A stretch of DNA of 64,000 bases from Tractidigestivibacter sp050946515 (GCF_050946515.1 NZ_JBMNUX010000002.1:178065-242064), one strand, 5' to 3'; counted from the stretch's first letter, positions 42,345 through 50,838 are shown. Translations and numbers: made by a program. Notes: generated from the sequence alone by a model not told the origin.

Positions 42345-43646
42345 TCAGTTCTCTTGGCTGTCAGAAGAATGGGCGAGCGCCGAGAAGCGCGAGCCCGGGA
42401 AGTCGAACGTGGCAAAGTAGTCAGCCGGGGTCTCCGCGCGGCGGATGAGCTGGAAGGAGCCGTCTTCTCTCAAGAGCAGCTCGGCCGAGCGGAGCGTGCC
42501 GTTGTAGTTGTAGCCCATCGAAAAGCCATGGGCCCCGGCGTCGTGAATGAAGAGCAGGTCGCCAATTGAGACCTTGGGAAGCATGCGGTCATGCGCCAGC
42601 TGGTCGGAGTTCTCGCAGAGCCTCCCGACGACGTTGTAGCGGAACGTCGAAGGCTCTCCTTCATGCCCGAGGACGCTCACGTGGTGATAGGCGTCATAAA
42701 TGGCGGGGCGCATGAGGTTTGACGAGCATGCGTCGACGCCCAGGTAGTCCTTGTAGGTGACCTTCTCATGAATCACGCGAGTGACGAGGGCGCCGGCAGG
42801 GGCTAGCAGCCAGCGGCCAAGCTCGGAGGCGAGGCGAACGTCGCCCATCCCAGCAGGAACGAGGACCTCGTCAAATACCGCATGGACGTCGGCGCCCACA
42901 GCGGCAATGTCAACGGGAACGTCCTCGGGGCGGTAGTCAACGCCGATGCCGCCCGAGAGGTCGACGAGAGCCACGTGCGCCCCAAGCTCTTGGCGCAGGC
43001 GCACCGCAAGCCCAAAGAGGACGCGCGCAAGGCGCGGATAGTAGTCCTCCACCTGCGTGTTTGACGCGAGAAACGCGTGCAGGCCAAGCGTGGTGACCCC
43101 GGCGTCGACAAGCTCGCGAGCTGCCTGGAAGAGCTGGTCTGTAGTCATGCCGAACTTGGAGTCGGCGGGCTCGCCGATGATGCCATTTGACGACTCGAAG
43201 CTTCCGCCAGGGTTGACGCGCAGGCAGACCATCTGGGGAAGCCTTCCCCCGAGGGCGCGCTTGAGCGAGGCCAGCTGGTCATAGGAGTCGAGGTTGATGA
43301 TGGCGCCGAGCTTGTATGCCTGGCGGTAGTCCTCATCGGGGGTGTCGTTTGAGGAGAGCATCACCTTGCCGCCACGCACCCCGCAGGCGTCTGCCAGCGT
43401 AAGCTCGGTGCCCGTGGCGCAGTCGCAGCCGCAGCCCTCCTCGGCAAGAATCGAGACGATGGTGGGATTGGGCGTGGCCTTTACCGCAAAGTACTCGCAG
43501 AACCCCGGGTTCCACGAGAAGGCCGCATAAAGCGCCCGCGCACGTTCGCGAATCATGCGCTCGTCATAGACGTAGAACGGCGTTGGATACGTCGCCGCAG
43601 CACGCTCGAGCTGCTCCTTTGTTGCAAATGGTACCTTCTTGCCCAT
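42345..43646 (-). CDS. lysA: Diaminopimelate decarboxylase
   Basis: 433-residue PLP enzyme of the alanine-racemase/ornithine-decarboxylase fold III that makes L-lysine from meso-DAP. The PLP Lys is in YFAVKATPNPTIV; LSGGIGVDYRPE and VDACSSNLMRPAIYDAYHH supply the phosphate-binding and second-subunit Cys regions. The open frame continues to 43784, but the ATG at 43646 (GKKVPFATKEQL) has GGGAGGCCCG upstream and avoids the riboswitch region. First gene of the dap operon. Confidence 0.96.
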   Translation of the reverse strand: MGKKVPFATKEQLERAAATYPTPFYVYDERMIRERARALYAAFSWNPGFCEYFAVKATPNPTIVSILAEEGCGCDCATGTELTLADACGVRGGKVMLSSNDTPDEDYRQAYKLGAIINLDSYDQLASLKRALGGRLPQMVCLRVNPGGSFESSNGIIGEPADSKFGMTTDQLFQAARELVDAGVTTLGLHAFLASNTQVEDYYPRLARVLFGLAVRLRQELGAHVALVDLSGGIGVDYRPEDVPVDIAAVGADVHAVFDEVLVPAGMGDVRLASELGRWLLAPAGALVTRVIHEKVTYKDYLGVDACSSNLMRPAIYDAYHHVSVLGHEGEPSTFRYNVVGRLCENSDQLAHDRMLPKVSIGDLLFIHDAGAHGFSMGYNYNGTLRSAELLLREDGSFQLIRRAETPADYFATFDFPGSRFSALAHSSDSQEN

Positions 43647-43717
43647 CGGGCCTCCCTGACGCCAGATCGCGCGAGATGCCATCGGGCGGCGGGTCCCACG
43701 AGGGGACGAACGCCACG

Positions 43718-43884
43718 GCGAATAGCGCTCCCGCGAGACTCCCTCTCCCGCAGACAGTCCCGGCAGTGTTCCCGCCGAGCCCACCGCCGTGCCATGCCTG
43801 GCTCGGCAGTTCGGCGGACCTCGCCTCTTCCGGATTCTTTGCCTGCCGGCTCCACCGGAACCATCGTGCCCGCTCCTCTATCGC
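43718..43884 (-). promoter_or_regulatory. Probable lysine riboswitch (L box) upstream of lysA
   Basis: On the minus strand the leader begins GCGATAGAGGAGCG, matching the conserved lysine riboswitch start GATAGAGGNGCGA, continues with a GCCGAA core (in GGTCCGCCGAACTGCC), later ACTGTC, and closes with GCGCTATTCGC, which pairs with the initial GCGATAG (one bulge) as the P1 helix. The span of about 167 bases equals the usual aptamer size. The AGTA of the loop-E element in P2 is not conserved as expected. A GTCCC/GGGAC hairpin (about 43691-43710) follows before lysA and could act in termination or ribosome access. The call rests on conserved sequence and P1 pairing. Confidence 0.75.
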
Positions 43885-44012
43885 AGCCCATAGGCTAACA
43901 TCCACACGCGTGATGCACGAAAAACGAAACACAATGGCCATGCAACGGCAAAGGCCCGGCGCTCAAGGGGCCCAAGCGGGTATGCTTTCCCCTGAAGCGG
44001 GAGGACCATAGC

Positions 44013-45191
44013 ATGAGTAACAAGGCTTTGACAGAGGCGCTCGCCTATGCGGCGTCGTGCAGGGACGAGGCGCTTGACATGCTGCGTGAGCTGGGGCGCA
44101 TCCCCGCTCCAAGCGGCCATGAGGAGAAGCGCGCCGAGTACGTGGCCCGATGGCTCGCCCAGCAGGGGGCGACGGACGTGCGCGAGGACAGCGCCAAGAA
44201 CGTCTCCTGCCTGGTGGGAAGATGCCCCATGCGAGAGATTGGCGACGAGCGCGACCTTGTGATCTTCTCCGCCCATACCGACGTCGTCTTCCCCGACACC
44301 GAAGAGCTCCCACTTGTGGAGAAGGACGGTCGCATTTTCGCCCCCGGCATCGGCGACGACACGGCATGCCTTGTCACGCTGCTCTTCGCGGCGCGGTGGT
44401 TCCTTCTCAGGCAGCCCGCCCTCGACTGCAACCTGCTTGTTGTTGCCAACTCGGCCGAGGAGGGGCTTGGCAACCTCGCCGGAACCAAGGCGCTCTTCTC
44501 TCGCTTGGCTCCACGCGTGCGCGAGTTCGTCGCGCTCGACGCGCATTTTCCCGAGGTCGTGACCACGGCCGTCGGCTCAGTGCGCTATCGCATCTCGGTA
44601 ACCTGCCAAGGAGGCCACTCCTGGAAGAACTATGGGCGGCCGAACGCAATCAAAGAGCTCTGCGACCTGATCGAGGACCTCTACGCTCTCGAGCTTCCCT
44701 CGGGCGAAGGCGCCATTACCACACGAAACGTGGGGACCATCGAGGGCGGAACAACGGTGAACTCGATTCCCGCTGCGGCGTCGATGCTCTTCGAGTTCCG
44801 ATCGACCTCCGAGCAATGCCTGGTCAAGGCAGACGAGCAGCTGAGGCGCCTCGTGGACGATCGCCGGCGCGATGATGCCAGGTTTGGGATTGAGGTCGTG
44901 GGGAGGCGACCGGCAGCAGGAGAGGTCGATGCGGCCGCGGAGGCCGACCTGATCGAGCGCTGCGACTCCGCCATGGAGGCGGTCCTTGGCAAGAAGAGCG
45001 TGCACAAGGCGTCATCCACGGACGCCAACGTGCCGCTCTCGCTGGGCATCCCCTCGGCAACCATAGGCACGGTTACCGGAGCGCTCCCCCACACAAGGGA
45101 TGAGTGGGTAGAGGCGTCGAGCATCGAGCAGGGCATAGCGGTCGCGCTGCTGCTGATGATGGGGCATGTGATTGACGGGAGCCTCCAGTAA
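44013..45191 (+). CDS. M20-family metallopeptidase (PepT/carboxypeptidase type)
   Basis: 392-residue two-zinc aminoacyl peptidase or deacylase. Metal ligands and catalytic residues: His-Asp in FSAHTDVVFPD, Asp in GIGDDTACLV, Glu-Glu in NSAEEGLGN, and Asp in ALDAHFP. A dimerisation domain carries GGHSWKNYGRPNAIKEL. The GHxD-type site resembles peptidase T/M20 enzymes rather than classical M20D N-acetyl-DAP deacetylase, but it is divergent from the lysA operon and next to a PatA-like aminotransferase, so a role as the missing N-acetyl-DAP deacetylase is worth considering. GGGAGGACC precedes the ATG. Confidence 0.85.
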   Translation: MSNKALTEALAYAASCRDEALDMLRELGRIPAPSGHEEKRAEYVARWLAQQGATDVREDSAKNVSCLVGRCPMREIGDERDLVIFSAHTDVVFPDTEELPLVEKDGRIFAPGIGDDTACLVTLLFAARWFLLRQPALDCNLLVVANSAEEGLGNLAGTKALFSRLAPRVREFVALDAHFPEVVTTAVGSVRYRISVTCQGGHSWKNYGRPNAIKELCDLIEDLYALELPSGEGAITTRNVGTIEGGTTVNSIPAAASMLFEFRSTSEQCLVKADEQLRRLVDDRRRDDARFGIEVVGRRPAAGEVDAAAEADLIERCDSAMEAVLGKKSVHKASSTDANVPLSLGIPSATIGTVTGALPHTRDEWVEASSIEQGIAVALLLMMGHVIDGSLQ

Positions 45192-45200
45192 AAGGCGCTG

Positions 45201-46340
45201 CTAGCCAAGCGTGCTGACAAACCCAGAAAGCCGCTCGAGTCCAAGGCGGAGCGTGTCCTTGTCGCAGGCGTAGCTCAGGCGAGCAAAGCCCTCGGCTCCA
45301 AAGGCGGTGCCCGGGACCAGGGCGACTCCCGCCTCGCGAATGGCGCGCTCGCAGAAGTCCTCGCTCGAAAGGCCAAGCCCCCTGATGTCGGGAAACGCGT
45401 AGAAGGCGCCCTCGGGGCGCGTAACGGGAAGGCCCATCTCCTCAAGCGCCTTGAGCGTGACGTCGCGACGGCGCCGGTACGACTCGCGCATGGGCGTCGT
45501 GTCGGTTCTCAGGGCCTCGACGGCCGCATGCTGCAGAAACGCCGGCACGGACGAGACCGCGTACTGATGGACCTTCGCCATCGCGGAGATGAGCTCGGGC
45601 GTCGACTCTGCCCAGCCAAGGCGCCATCCGGTCATGGCCCACGGCTTCGAGAAGCTCTGGACCACCACCGCGCGCTCCCTGAGCTCAGGATGGGCGACGA
45701 GCAGCCGCCGGTAGCCGCTCTTATAGGCAAGCTCGCTATAGACGTCGTCGCAGATAACGTAGAGGTCATGCTCTATTGCGGCGTCAGCGAGGGCGTCCAT
45801 GCTCTGGTCGTCGAGCACGCAGCCCGTGGGGTTGTTCGGCGAGGTCACCACAATGGCCTTGGTGGCGGGCGTAAGCGCCGCCTCAAGCCTGTCGCGGCGC
45901 ACTTGGAAGCCGTCGGGGGTCGTGTCAAGCGCAACCGGCGTCGCGCGGTTGAGGCGCACGAGCGAGTCATACAGAAGAAATGCCGGGGTCGGGATGATTG
46001 CCTCGTCGCCGGGGTTGAGCACGATCGTCAACGCGCACATCAGCGCCTCGGTGGCGCCATCGGTCACGATCAGCTGGTCAGGGGCATACGAGAGCCCGCG
46101 CTTTGCCTCCCAGCCGCTGATGGCCTCCTTAAGGAACGGATAGCCGTTGTTGGGCGGGTAGTGCGTGAGATGCGCCGCAAGGTCCGCCCCGACATGGGCG
46201 CTCACGGCGTCAGGAGTGTTCTCTCCCGGCTCTCCCAGCGTCAGCGACACGCAGCCGGGGGTGCTCTTCGCAAGATCCGAGAAGCGCCTGATTGGCGAGA
46301 GGCGAAGCCCGTCGAGGGCGGTGTTGAGCGGACGCGTCAT
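45201..46340 (-). CDS. Class I aminotransferase, PatA-like
   Basis: 379-residue fold-type I PLP aminotransferase. The PLP Lys is Lys232 in VQSFSKPWAMTGWRLGW, Asp199-Tyr201 in ICDDVYSELAYK, and the substrate Arg in EGFARLSYACD. The N-terminus SPIRRFSDLAKSTPGCVSLTLGEP and the middle AMAKVHQYAVSSVPAFLQ are very like Bacillus PatA (N-acetyl-L,L-diaminopimelate aminotransferase). Given DapH a few kb away, that assignment is favoured over aspartate aminotransferase. It converges on the M20 gene. Confidence 0.88.
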   Translation of the reverse strand: MTRPLNTALDGLRLSPIRRFSDLAKSTPGCVSLTLGEPGENTPDAVSAHVGADLAAHLTHYPPNNGYPFLKEAISGWEAKRGLSYAPDQLIVTDGATEALMCALTIVLNPGDEAIIPTPAFLLYDSLVRLNRATPVALDTTPDGFQVRRDRLEAALTPATKAIVVTSPNNPTGCVLDDQSMDALADAAIEHDLYVICDDVYSELAYKSGYRRLLVAHPELRERAVVVQSFSKPWAMTGWRLGWAESTPELISAMAKVHQYAVSSVPAFLQHAAVEALRTDTTPMRESYRRRRDVTLKALEEMGLPVTRPEGAFYAFPDIRGLGLSSEDFCERAIREAGVALVPGTAFGAEGFARLSYACDKDTLRLGLERLSGFVSTLG

Positions 46341-46417
46341 AAAGGCTCCCCTTCTCGATTTGTACTGGCGTCAAGCCCGGACGAGCTCAATTCTAGGACC
46401 GTGGCATATCCGCGATA

Positions 46418-46458
46418 ATAAAATGACCCGCCGCCGCAATAATGCGAACGACGGGTCA
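46418..46458 (-). terminator. Probable terminator downstream of the 75-residue gene
   Basis: Seven-base-pair stem TGACCCG/CGGGTCA (46424-46430 with 46452-46458) followed on the minus strand by TTTTATTAT. A second small hairpin GCCGCAC/GTGCGGC (46468-46487) lies just upstream. Both are beyond the small gene's stop. Confidence 0.5.
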
Positions 46459-46560
46459 CATTGTCAGGCCGCACTGCTTGGTGCGGCAGCCCCTCCAAGA
46501 TTTGTGGGCGAGGCTTCCCTCACCCAGCGCCGCATGAACAAGCGGCGGAAGTGCCCGGCC

Positions 46561-46788
46561 CTAAGCGACCTTGGTGCACTTCACCAGCAGATGAGAGTCG
46601 GCGTGGTGGGCGGCGTGCCCGAGGTACCAACGCTCGATCTCGCGGTACAGAAGCGGCTGGCTGTCCGCCATAAAGACGCGGCGGTGGTTGTCGAACATGG
46701 CGGTGTACTCGCCGCTCATGAACCAGCCATTGTGGCACGCTTCAAGCACCTTCCTCTGCAGGTCGTTCATGTCCTTGATTTTCATCAT
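46561..46788 (-). CDS. Small protein of unknown function (75 residues)
   Basis: Family not recognised. 75 residues, rich in His, Met and Tyr (EIERWYLGHAAHHADSHLLVKC), with no membrane segment; the central FDNHRRVFMADSQ is basic. AAAGGAGG stands five bases before a double ATG (46788 or 46785), which strongly supports translation. A terminator-like element follows. No neighbour suggests its job. Confidence 0.65.
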   Translation of the reverse strand: MMKIKDMNDLQRKVLEACHNGWFMSGEYTAMFDNHRRVFMADSQPLLYREIERWYLGHAAHHADSHLLVKCTKVA

Positions 46789-46916
46789 TTGAGCCTCCTT
46801 TCAAGGGCAACCTGTAGATCGCAAGATATTATCGCCAAAAGGTTGTTGCCAATCGGTAAACAACGCAAGTCATCACACGACGAGCAAGACAATGGAGGAA
46901 CTGTGTAGTCGACTCG

Positions 46917-47372
46917 CTAGTGGCCCAGCAGGGCAAGGCAGCGCTTGACCGCCTTGGTCGCCTTCTCGACGCGGGAGCGGGCGTCCTCGATTCGCTTCTG
47001 CACGACGACGTCAGAGATGGGGCCATCGAAGACGAGGTCGGCAAATGACCAGAACCCCGTCATGACCTTAGGATCGATTCCGAGAGACTCGTCGACGTCG
47101 CCCAGCTCGCGCTGGAAGTCGCGCAGGGCATCGTCAGCCGCCGCAAGCGCGTCGTTTGCCTCAGAGACCTGGTATTGCTTGGCGACGCCCGTGATGAGCC
47201 CTCCGCCGAAGATGTCGAGAAGGCCAAGCCCCGATGCAGCGCGAAGCTTCTCGCTGGCCTTGTTGAGGCATGCTAGCGCACGCTCGCCGGCACGACGCGC
47301 CTCTTCTACCTCAGGATCGGTATCGAAGTCCTCGCCAGGAACTTCGTAGATGCCTTCGTCGTCGTGAGCCAT
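46917..47372 (-). CDS. Conserved-looking helical protein of unknown function
   Basis: 151 residues. The N-terminus is acidic (DDEGIYEVPGEDFDTDPEVE), followed by coiled-coil-like helices with a Gly-rich turn LGLLDIFGGGLITG in the middle, and a basic C-terminal helix. This GGG-turn within helical pairs is seen in unnamed Gram-positive proteins of similar size; no function can be given. The ATG at 47372 (MAHDDEG) has AAGGAGAGAC upstream, whereas the longer frame overlaps the LysR gene's promoter and N-terminus. It is divergent from the LysR gene across the palindromic box, so LysR may regulate it. Confidence 0.7.
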   Translation of the reverse strand: MAHDDEGIYEVPGEDFDTDPEVEEARRAGERALACLNKASEKLRAASGLGLLDIFGGGLITGVAKQYQVSEANDALAAADDALRDFQRELGDVDESLGIDPKVMTGFWSFADLVFDGPISDVVVQKRIEDARSRVEKATKAVKRCLALLGH

Positions 47373-47467
47373 GTCTCTCCTTCGCAAGCGTACTTCTCGT
47401 GATATACCCAACAAGGTTGGCGCTCTGTCTTCTCGTCCATCTTGGATACGCATACCATAAGGATTTG

Positions 47468-47486
47468 CCATACAACATTCGTATGG
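47468..47486. promoter_or_regulatory. LysR-type T-N11-A box
   Basis: CCATAC-AACATTC-GTATGG, a perfect dyad with core ATAC-N7-GTAT, 43 bases upstream of the LysR start, in the divergent gap with the 151-residue gene. The T-N11-A pattern is the usual recognition motif of LysR-type regulators; the exact ATAC-N7-GTAT form is that of BenM/CatM sites. Confidence 0.65.
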
Positions 47487-47529
47487 AGTTGGGCACCCAC
47501 GCGGCGCCCCGCAGAAAGGGGACGCATCC

Positions 47530-48402
47530 ATGAACTTGAAGCAGCTCGAGTACTTCGTTGCGATTGCCGACGAGCACCAGATCACGGCGGCGGCCAAGAA
47601 GCTGCACATCTCGCAGCCTCCCCTATCCTATGAGCTCGCCCAGCTTGAGCACGAGCTCGGCACCACGCTCGTGCGACGCGGGCCGCGCACGGCAACGCTC
47701 ACCGATGCCGGAAAGCTTCTGTACCAGCGCGCGACGCGCATCCTCGCGTTGGCAAAGGCTACCGAGCGTGACGTCGCAAACGTCGGCAAGGGAATGAGCG
47801 GCACAGTCTCTCTGGGGCTTGCCTCCTCGTGCTCGGGAAGCGTTCCCGCCGAGCGCTTGGGAGAGCTCGCCGAGAGCTTTCCCGACATTGCGGTAGAGCT
47901 CCATGAGGGCTCAACCGACCAGGTGCTCGAGCTTCTCGAGGCAGGAGAGGTAGACGTGGGCGTTGTGCGCACGCCGTTCAAGAGCCAGGGGCTTCGCTGC
48001 CGCTATGCGACAAAGAGCGAGCACATGCTCGCAGTGATGCCGCCCCTCTTTGAGACCGGCACAGACATGGAGGTCACGCTCGCCCAGCTGGGAGACAAGC
48101 CCCTTATCGGCTGCCGCCGACTTGAGAGCGTCATTCGCCCAGCCTTCGACGAGGAGGGCATCGCTCCCTACGTGAGCTGCCTCACCGAAGACGAAAGGAC
48201 CGCCTGCGCATGGGCACGAGGCGGTCTTGGAATTGCCTTGGTCCCCGAAACGCTTCTTCCCGTCACGGACACCGGCGAATGCTTCATTAAGATTGTTCGC
48301 TCGGAGGCGCTTTCAACCAGACAGGCGGTCGTCTGGAAGGCAGACCGCTATATGTCGCCCTTGGCAGAGCGCCTCATCAAGCTCATCGGAGAGGTGAGCT
48401 AG
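47530..48402 (+). CDS. LysR-family transcriptional regulator
   Basis: 290 residues. An N-terminal winged helix-turn-helix (LKQLEYFVAIADEHQITAAAKKLHISQPPLSYELAQLEHELG) is followed by a two-lobed effector-binding domain (MSGTVSLGLASSCSGSVPAERL, ARGGLGIALVPETLLP). AAAGGGG precedes the ATG. Likely to regulate its own promoter and the divergent gene through the adjacent box; effector unknown. Confidence 0.93.
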   Translation: MNLKQLEYFVAIADEHQITAAAKKLHISQPPLSYELAQLEHELGTTLVRRGPRTATLTDAGKLLYQRATRILALAKATERDVANVGKGMSGTVSLGLASSCSGSVPAERLGELAESFPDIAVELHEGSTDQVLELLEAGEVDVGVVRTPFKSQGLRCRYATKSEHMLAVMPPLFETGTDMEVTLAQLGDKPLIGCRRLESVIRPAFDEEGIAPYVSCLTEDERTACAWARGGLGIALVPETLLPVTDTGECFIKIVRSEALSTRQAVVWKADRYMSPLAERLIKLIGEVS

Positions 48403-48411
48403 AAAGATGGC

Positions 48412-48672
48412 CTACTCGGTCGCAACCTCTTGAGCGTCGTCATCAGAGTCAGCCGACACGGTCTCGACCTCGGCCTTCTCGTCGGACTCCTTCGACTCGG
48501 AGACCTTCTTGTCATCCTTTTTGGAGGAATCGCCCTCCTCCATGCCCTCGCGCACGTTCCTGACGGTCTTGCCAATGGCGGTACCCATCTTTGGAAGGTT
48601 CTTCGGACCAAAGATGATGAGCACGACAAGAAGAATGATGAGCAGCTCGGGGACGCCCATTCCTAATACCAT
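48412..48672 (-). CDS. tatA: Twin-arginine translocase subunit TatA
   Basis: 86 residues: MVLGMGVPELLIILLVVLII is the transmembrane helix, followed by the FGPKNLPKMGTAIGKTVRNVREG amphipathic helix with its FGP motif, and an acidic Lys/Asp/Glu tail. It forms the pore oligomer of the Tat system that moves folded proteins across the membrane. The ATG at 48672 has GGAGG six bases upstream. No tatC is in the window. Confidence 0.93.
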   Translation of the reverse strand: MVLGMGVPELLIILLVVLIIFGPKNLPKMGTAIGKTVRNVREGMEEGDSSKKDDKKVSESKESDEKAEVETVSADSDDDAQEVATE

Positions 48673-48923
48673 TTGAGTCCTCCAACGTCGATGTCGCGGC
48701 GCTGCCGTCGAGGGAAGGAGGCGTCGGCAGCGCCGCAATGACCATGAAATGATGGTATGTCACTGAATGTGATAGATAAAATACATTTTGAATGGACATG
48801 CCATCTAATTTCTATATGTATTTGCAACCAAGCGGTAAAGCGCTTCGGACTGGAGGCCCCAACAGGTGGCCGAGAACTACAATGGCGTGGTGCACTGCCG
48901 GATTCGAAAGCACAGGAGACAGA

Positions 48924-50003
48924 GTGGAAGACACAAAGAGCGCGGGCGTGACGAACATCGATGCCGTCGAGCTCGCTCCGGAGGGCGATGCCGTCATCAT
49001 CATTGACCAGACGCTCCTGCCCAATGAAGTCAAGCACATCGAGCTGCGCGAGCGCCAGCAGATGTTCGACGCCATCAAGCTGCTGAAGGTTCGCGGGGCT
49101 CCCGCCATCGGGGTCTGCGCTGGCTATTGCTACTACGTACTGGCGCGCGGATATGCCGGCAAGGTTTCCAACGGCGCAGAGCTAGCCGGCGCCATGCATG
49201 AGGACAAGGAGTTCTTGAACTCCTCTCGCCCCACGGCCGTCAACCTCTCATGGGCGCTGAACCGCATGGAGGAAGCTGCCAAGGCGCGTGCCGACGAGCC
49301 TGCGAGCGACGTGCTTGCCGCGCTTCGTGACGAGGCTGTCGCCATCCACCAGGAAGACCTCAAGATGAGCGAGGAGATCAGCCGCCTGGGCGCAAGCCTC
49401 ATCAAGGACGGCGACGGCGTGCTCACGCACTGCAACGCCGGGCCCCTCGCCTGCCTGGGCTATGGCACCGGGCAAGGGCCGCTCTTCTACGCGCACGACC
49501 ACGGCAAGGAGGTGCACGTCTTTGCTGACGAGACCCGCCCGCTTCTTCAGGGCGCTCGCCTCACGAGCTACGAGCTCTCCCGCGCAGGCATCGACGTCAC
49601 GCTGATCTGCGACAACATGGCATCCATCGTGATGAAGAACGGCTGGGTGCAGGCGTGCATGGTCGGCTGCGACCGCGTGGCCATGAACGGCGACGCCGCC
49701 AACAAGATTGGCACCTCGGGCGTGGCAATTCTCGCGAAGCACTACGGCATCCCGTTCTACGTGCTTGGTCCCACCTCAACGATTGACCGCAACTGCCCCA
49801 CCGGCGACGACATCACGATCGAGCTACGCGACCCTGACGAGATTCGCACCATGTGGTACGCCAAGCCCATGGCGCTTCCCGAGGTCAAGTGCTACAACCC
49901 TTCCTTCGATGTGACCGACCATACGCTCATCTCGGCCATCGTGACCGAGAAGGGCATTTGCTACCCGCCCTTTGAGCAGAGCCTCGCTGCGCTCTTTGAG
50001 TAA
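48924..50003 (+). CDS. mtnA: S-methyl-5-thioribose-1-phosphate isomerase (MtnA)
   Basis: 359 residues from a GTG with AGGAG five bases upstream; a longer ATG frame from 48792 adds 44 non-conserved residues. MtnA isomerises 5-methylthioribose 1-phosphate, and homologues can also act on related 5-substituted ribose 1-phosphates. Signatures: RGAPAIGVCAGY, catalytic Cys in THCNAGPLACLGYGT, and Asp in VGCDRVAMNGDAANKIGT. It precedes deoD by 37 bases, so the pair probably handles products of purine nucleoside phosphorolysis. The 250-base gap upstream holds a plausible promoter (TTGAAT, 17 bases, TCTATA near 48787-48815). Confidence 0.94.
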   Translation: MEDTKSAGVTNIDAVELAPEGDAVIIIDQTLLPNEVKHIELRERQQMFDAIKLLKVRGAPAIGVCAGYCYYVLARGYAGKVSNGAELAGAMHEDKEFLNSSRPTAVNLSWALNRMEEAAKARADEPASDVLAALRDEAVAIHQEDLKMSEEISRLGASLIKDGDGVLTHCNAGPLACLGYGTGQGPLFYAHDHGKEVHVFADETRPLLQGARLTSYELSRAGIDVTLICDNMASIVMKNGWVQACMVGCDRVAMNGDAANKIGTSGVAILAKHYGIPFYVLGPTSTIDRNCPTGDDITIELRDPDEIRTMWYAKPMALPEVKCYNPSFDVTDHTLISAIVTEKGICYPPFEQSLAALFE

Positions 50004-50040
50004 CGTTTTTTCGCAAACGCAAACGAGAAAGGAAAGCACC

Positions 50041-50772
50041 ATGGCACAGTTTGAGTCAGCCTCCGCCTGCATCCGCTGCAACAAGGAGGACGTCGCCAAC
50101 GTGGTCCTCATGCCCGGCGACCCCCTGCGCGCAAAGTTCATCGCAGAGACCTACCTCGAGAACCCCGTCCTGTTCAACGACGTGCGCAACATGCTCGGCT
50201 ACACGGGCACCTACAAGGGCAAGCGCATCTCCGTCATGGGCTCTGGCATGGGCATCCCCAGCATGTGCCTCTATGCCCATGAGCTCTATACGCAGATTGG
50301 CGTCGACGCGATCATCCGCGTTGGCACCACCGGCGGCCTTCCCGAGGACCTGCACACCGGAGACATCGTGATTGCCATGTCCGCCGCCACCAACTCCAAC
50401 ATCGCGGCCCTCTACGACTCGCCCGTCAAGCTCGCCCCGACGGCCGATTGGGGCATGCTCAAAGACGCGGTCAACAGCTGCGAGGAGCTTGGCTATAGCT
50501 ATCGCGTAGGGCAGGTCGTCTCCTCCGACGTCTTCTACAACCCCCGCGAGGACGCGCCCGTGCGCTACAAGGACCTCGGGCTTCTCTGCGTCGAGATGGA
50601 GACCGCCGGCCTCTACATCGAGGCGCAGACTTCCCACAAGAAGGCCGTCTCGGTTCTCTCCGTCTCTGATACCTTCTTCACAGGCGAGTCGCTTACCGCC
50701 GAGGAGCGCGAGAAGAGCTTCACGCAGATGATGGAGGTCTCGCTCGAGACCGCTTGGAAGAACGCCGAGTAG
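50041..50772 (+). CDS. deoD: Purine nucleoside phosphorylase DeoD
   Basis: 243-residue hexameric PNP-family phosphorylase that splits purine (deoxy)nucleosides to base and (deoxy)ribose 1-phosphate. Motifs: MPGDPLRAKFIAETYLE, GSGMGIPSMCLYA, RVGTTGGLPEDLHTGD, CVEMETAGLY (nucleoside binding) and SVSDTFFTGE (catalytic Asp). GAAAGGAAAGCACC stands before the ATG; downstream terminator is strong. Forms an operon with mtnA. Confidence 0.95.
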   Translation: MAQFESASACIRCNKEDVANVVLMPGDPLRAKFIAETYLENPVLFNDVRNMLGYTGTYKGKRISVMGSGMGIPSMCLYAHELYTQIGVDAIIRVGTTGGLPEDLHTGDIVIAMSAATNSNIAALYDSPVKLAPTADWGMLKDAVNSCEELGYSYRVGQVVSSDVFYNPREDAPVRYKDLGLLCVEMETAGLYIEAQTSHKKAVSVLSVSDTFFTGESLTAEEREKSFTQMMEVSLETAWKNAE

Positions 50773-50805
50773 CTCTGGCTTTCCCGATTGGCACAATTGG
50801 AAGAT

Positions 50806-50838
50806 GCCCCGCGCGGCTAAGGCCGTGCGGGGCTTTTT
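50806..50838 (+). terminator. Rho-independent terminator after deoD
   Basis: Twelve-base-pair stem (GCCCCGCGCGGC at 50806-50817 with 50822-50833, one G-T pair), then a four/three-base loop and TTTTT. Lies 33 bases past the deoD stop. Confidence 0.92.

Noticed and set aside
48673..48923. SAM-I (S box) riboswitch before mtnA
   Set aside because: The conserved S-box segments are missing. The gap holds a plausible promoter and some GC-rich pairing but no recognised aptamer.
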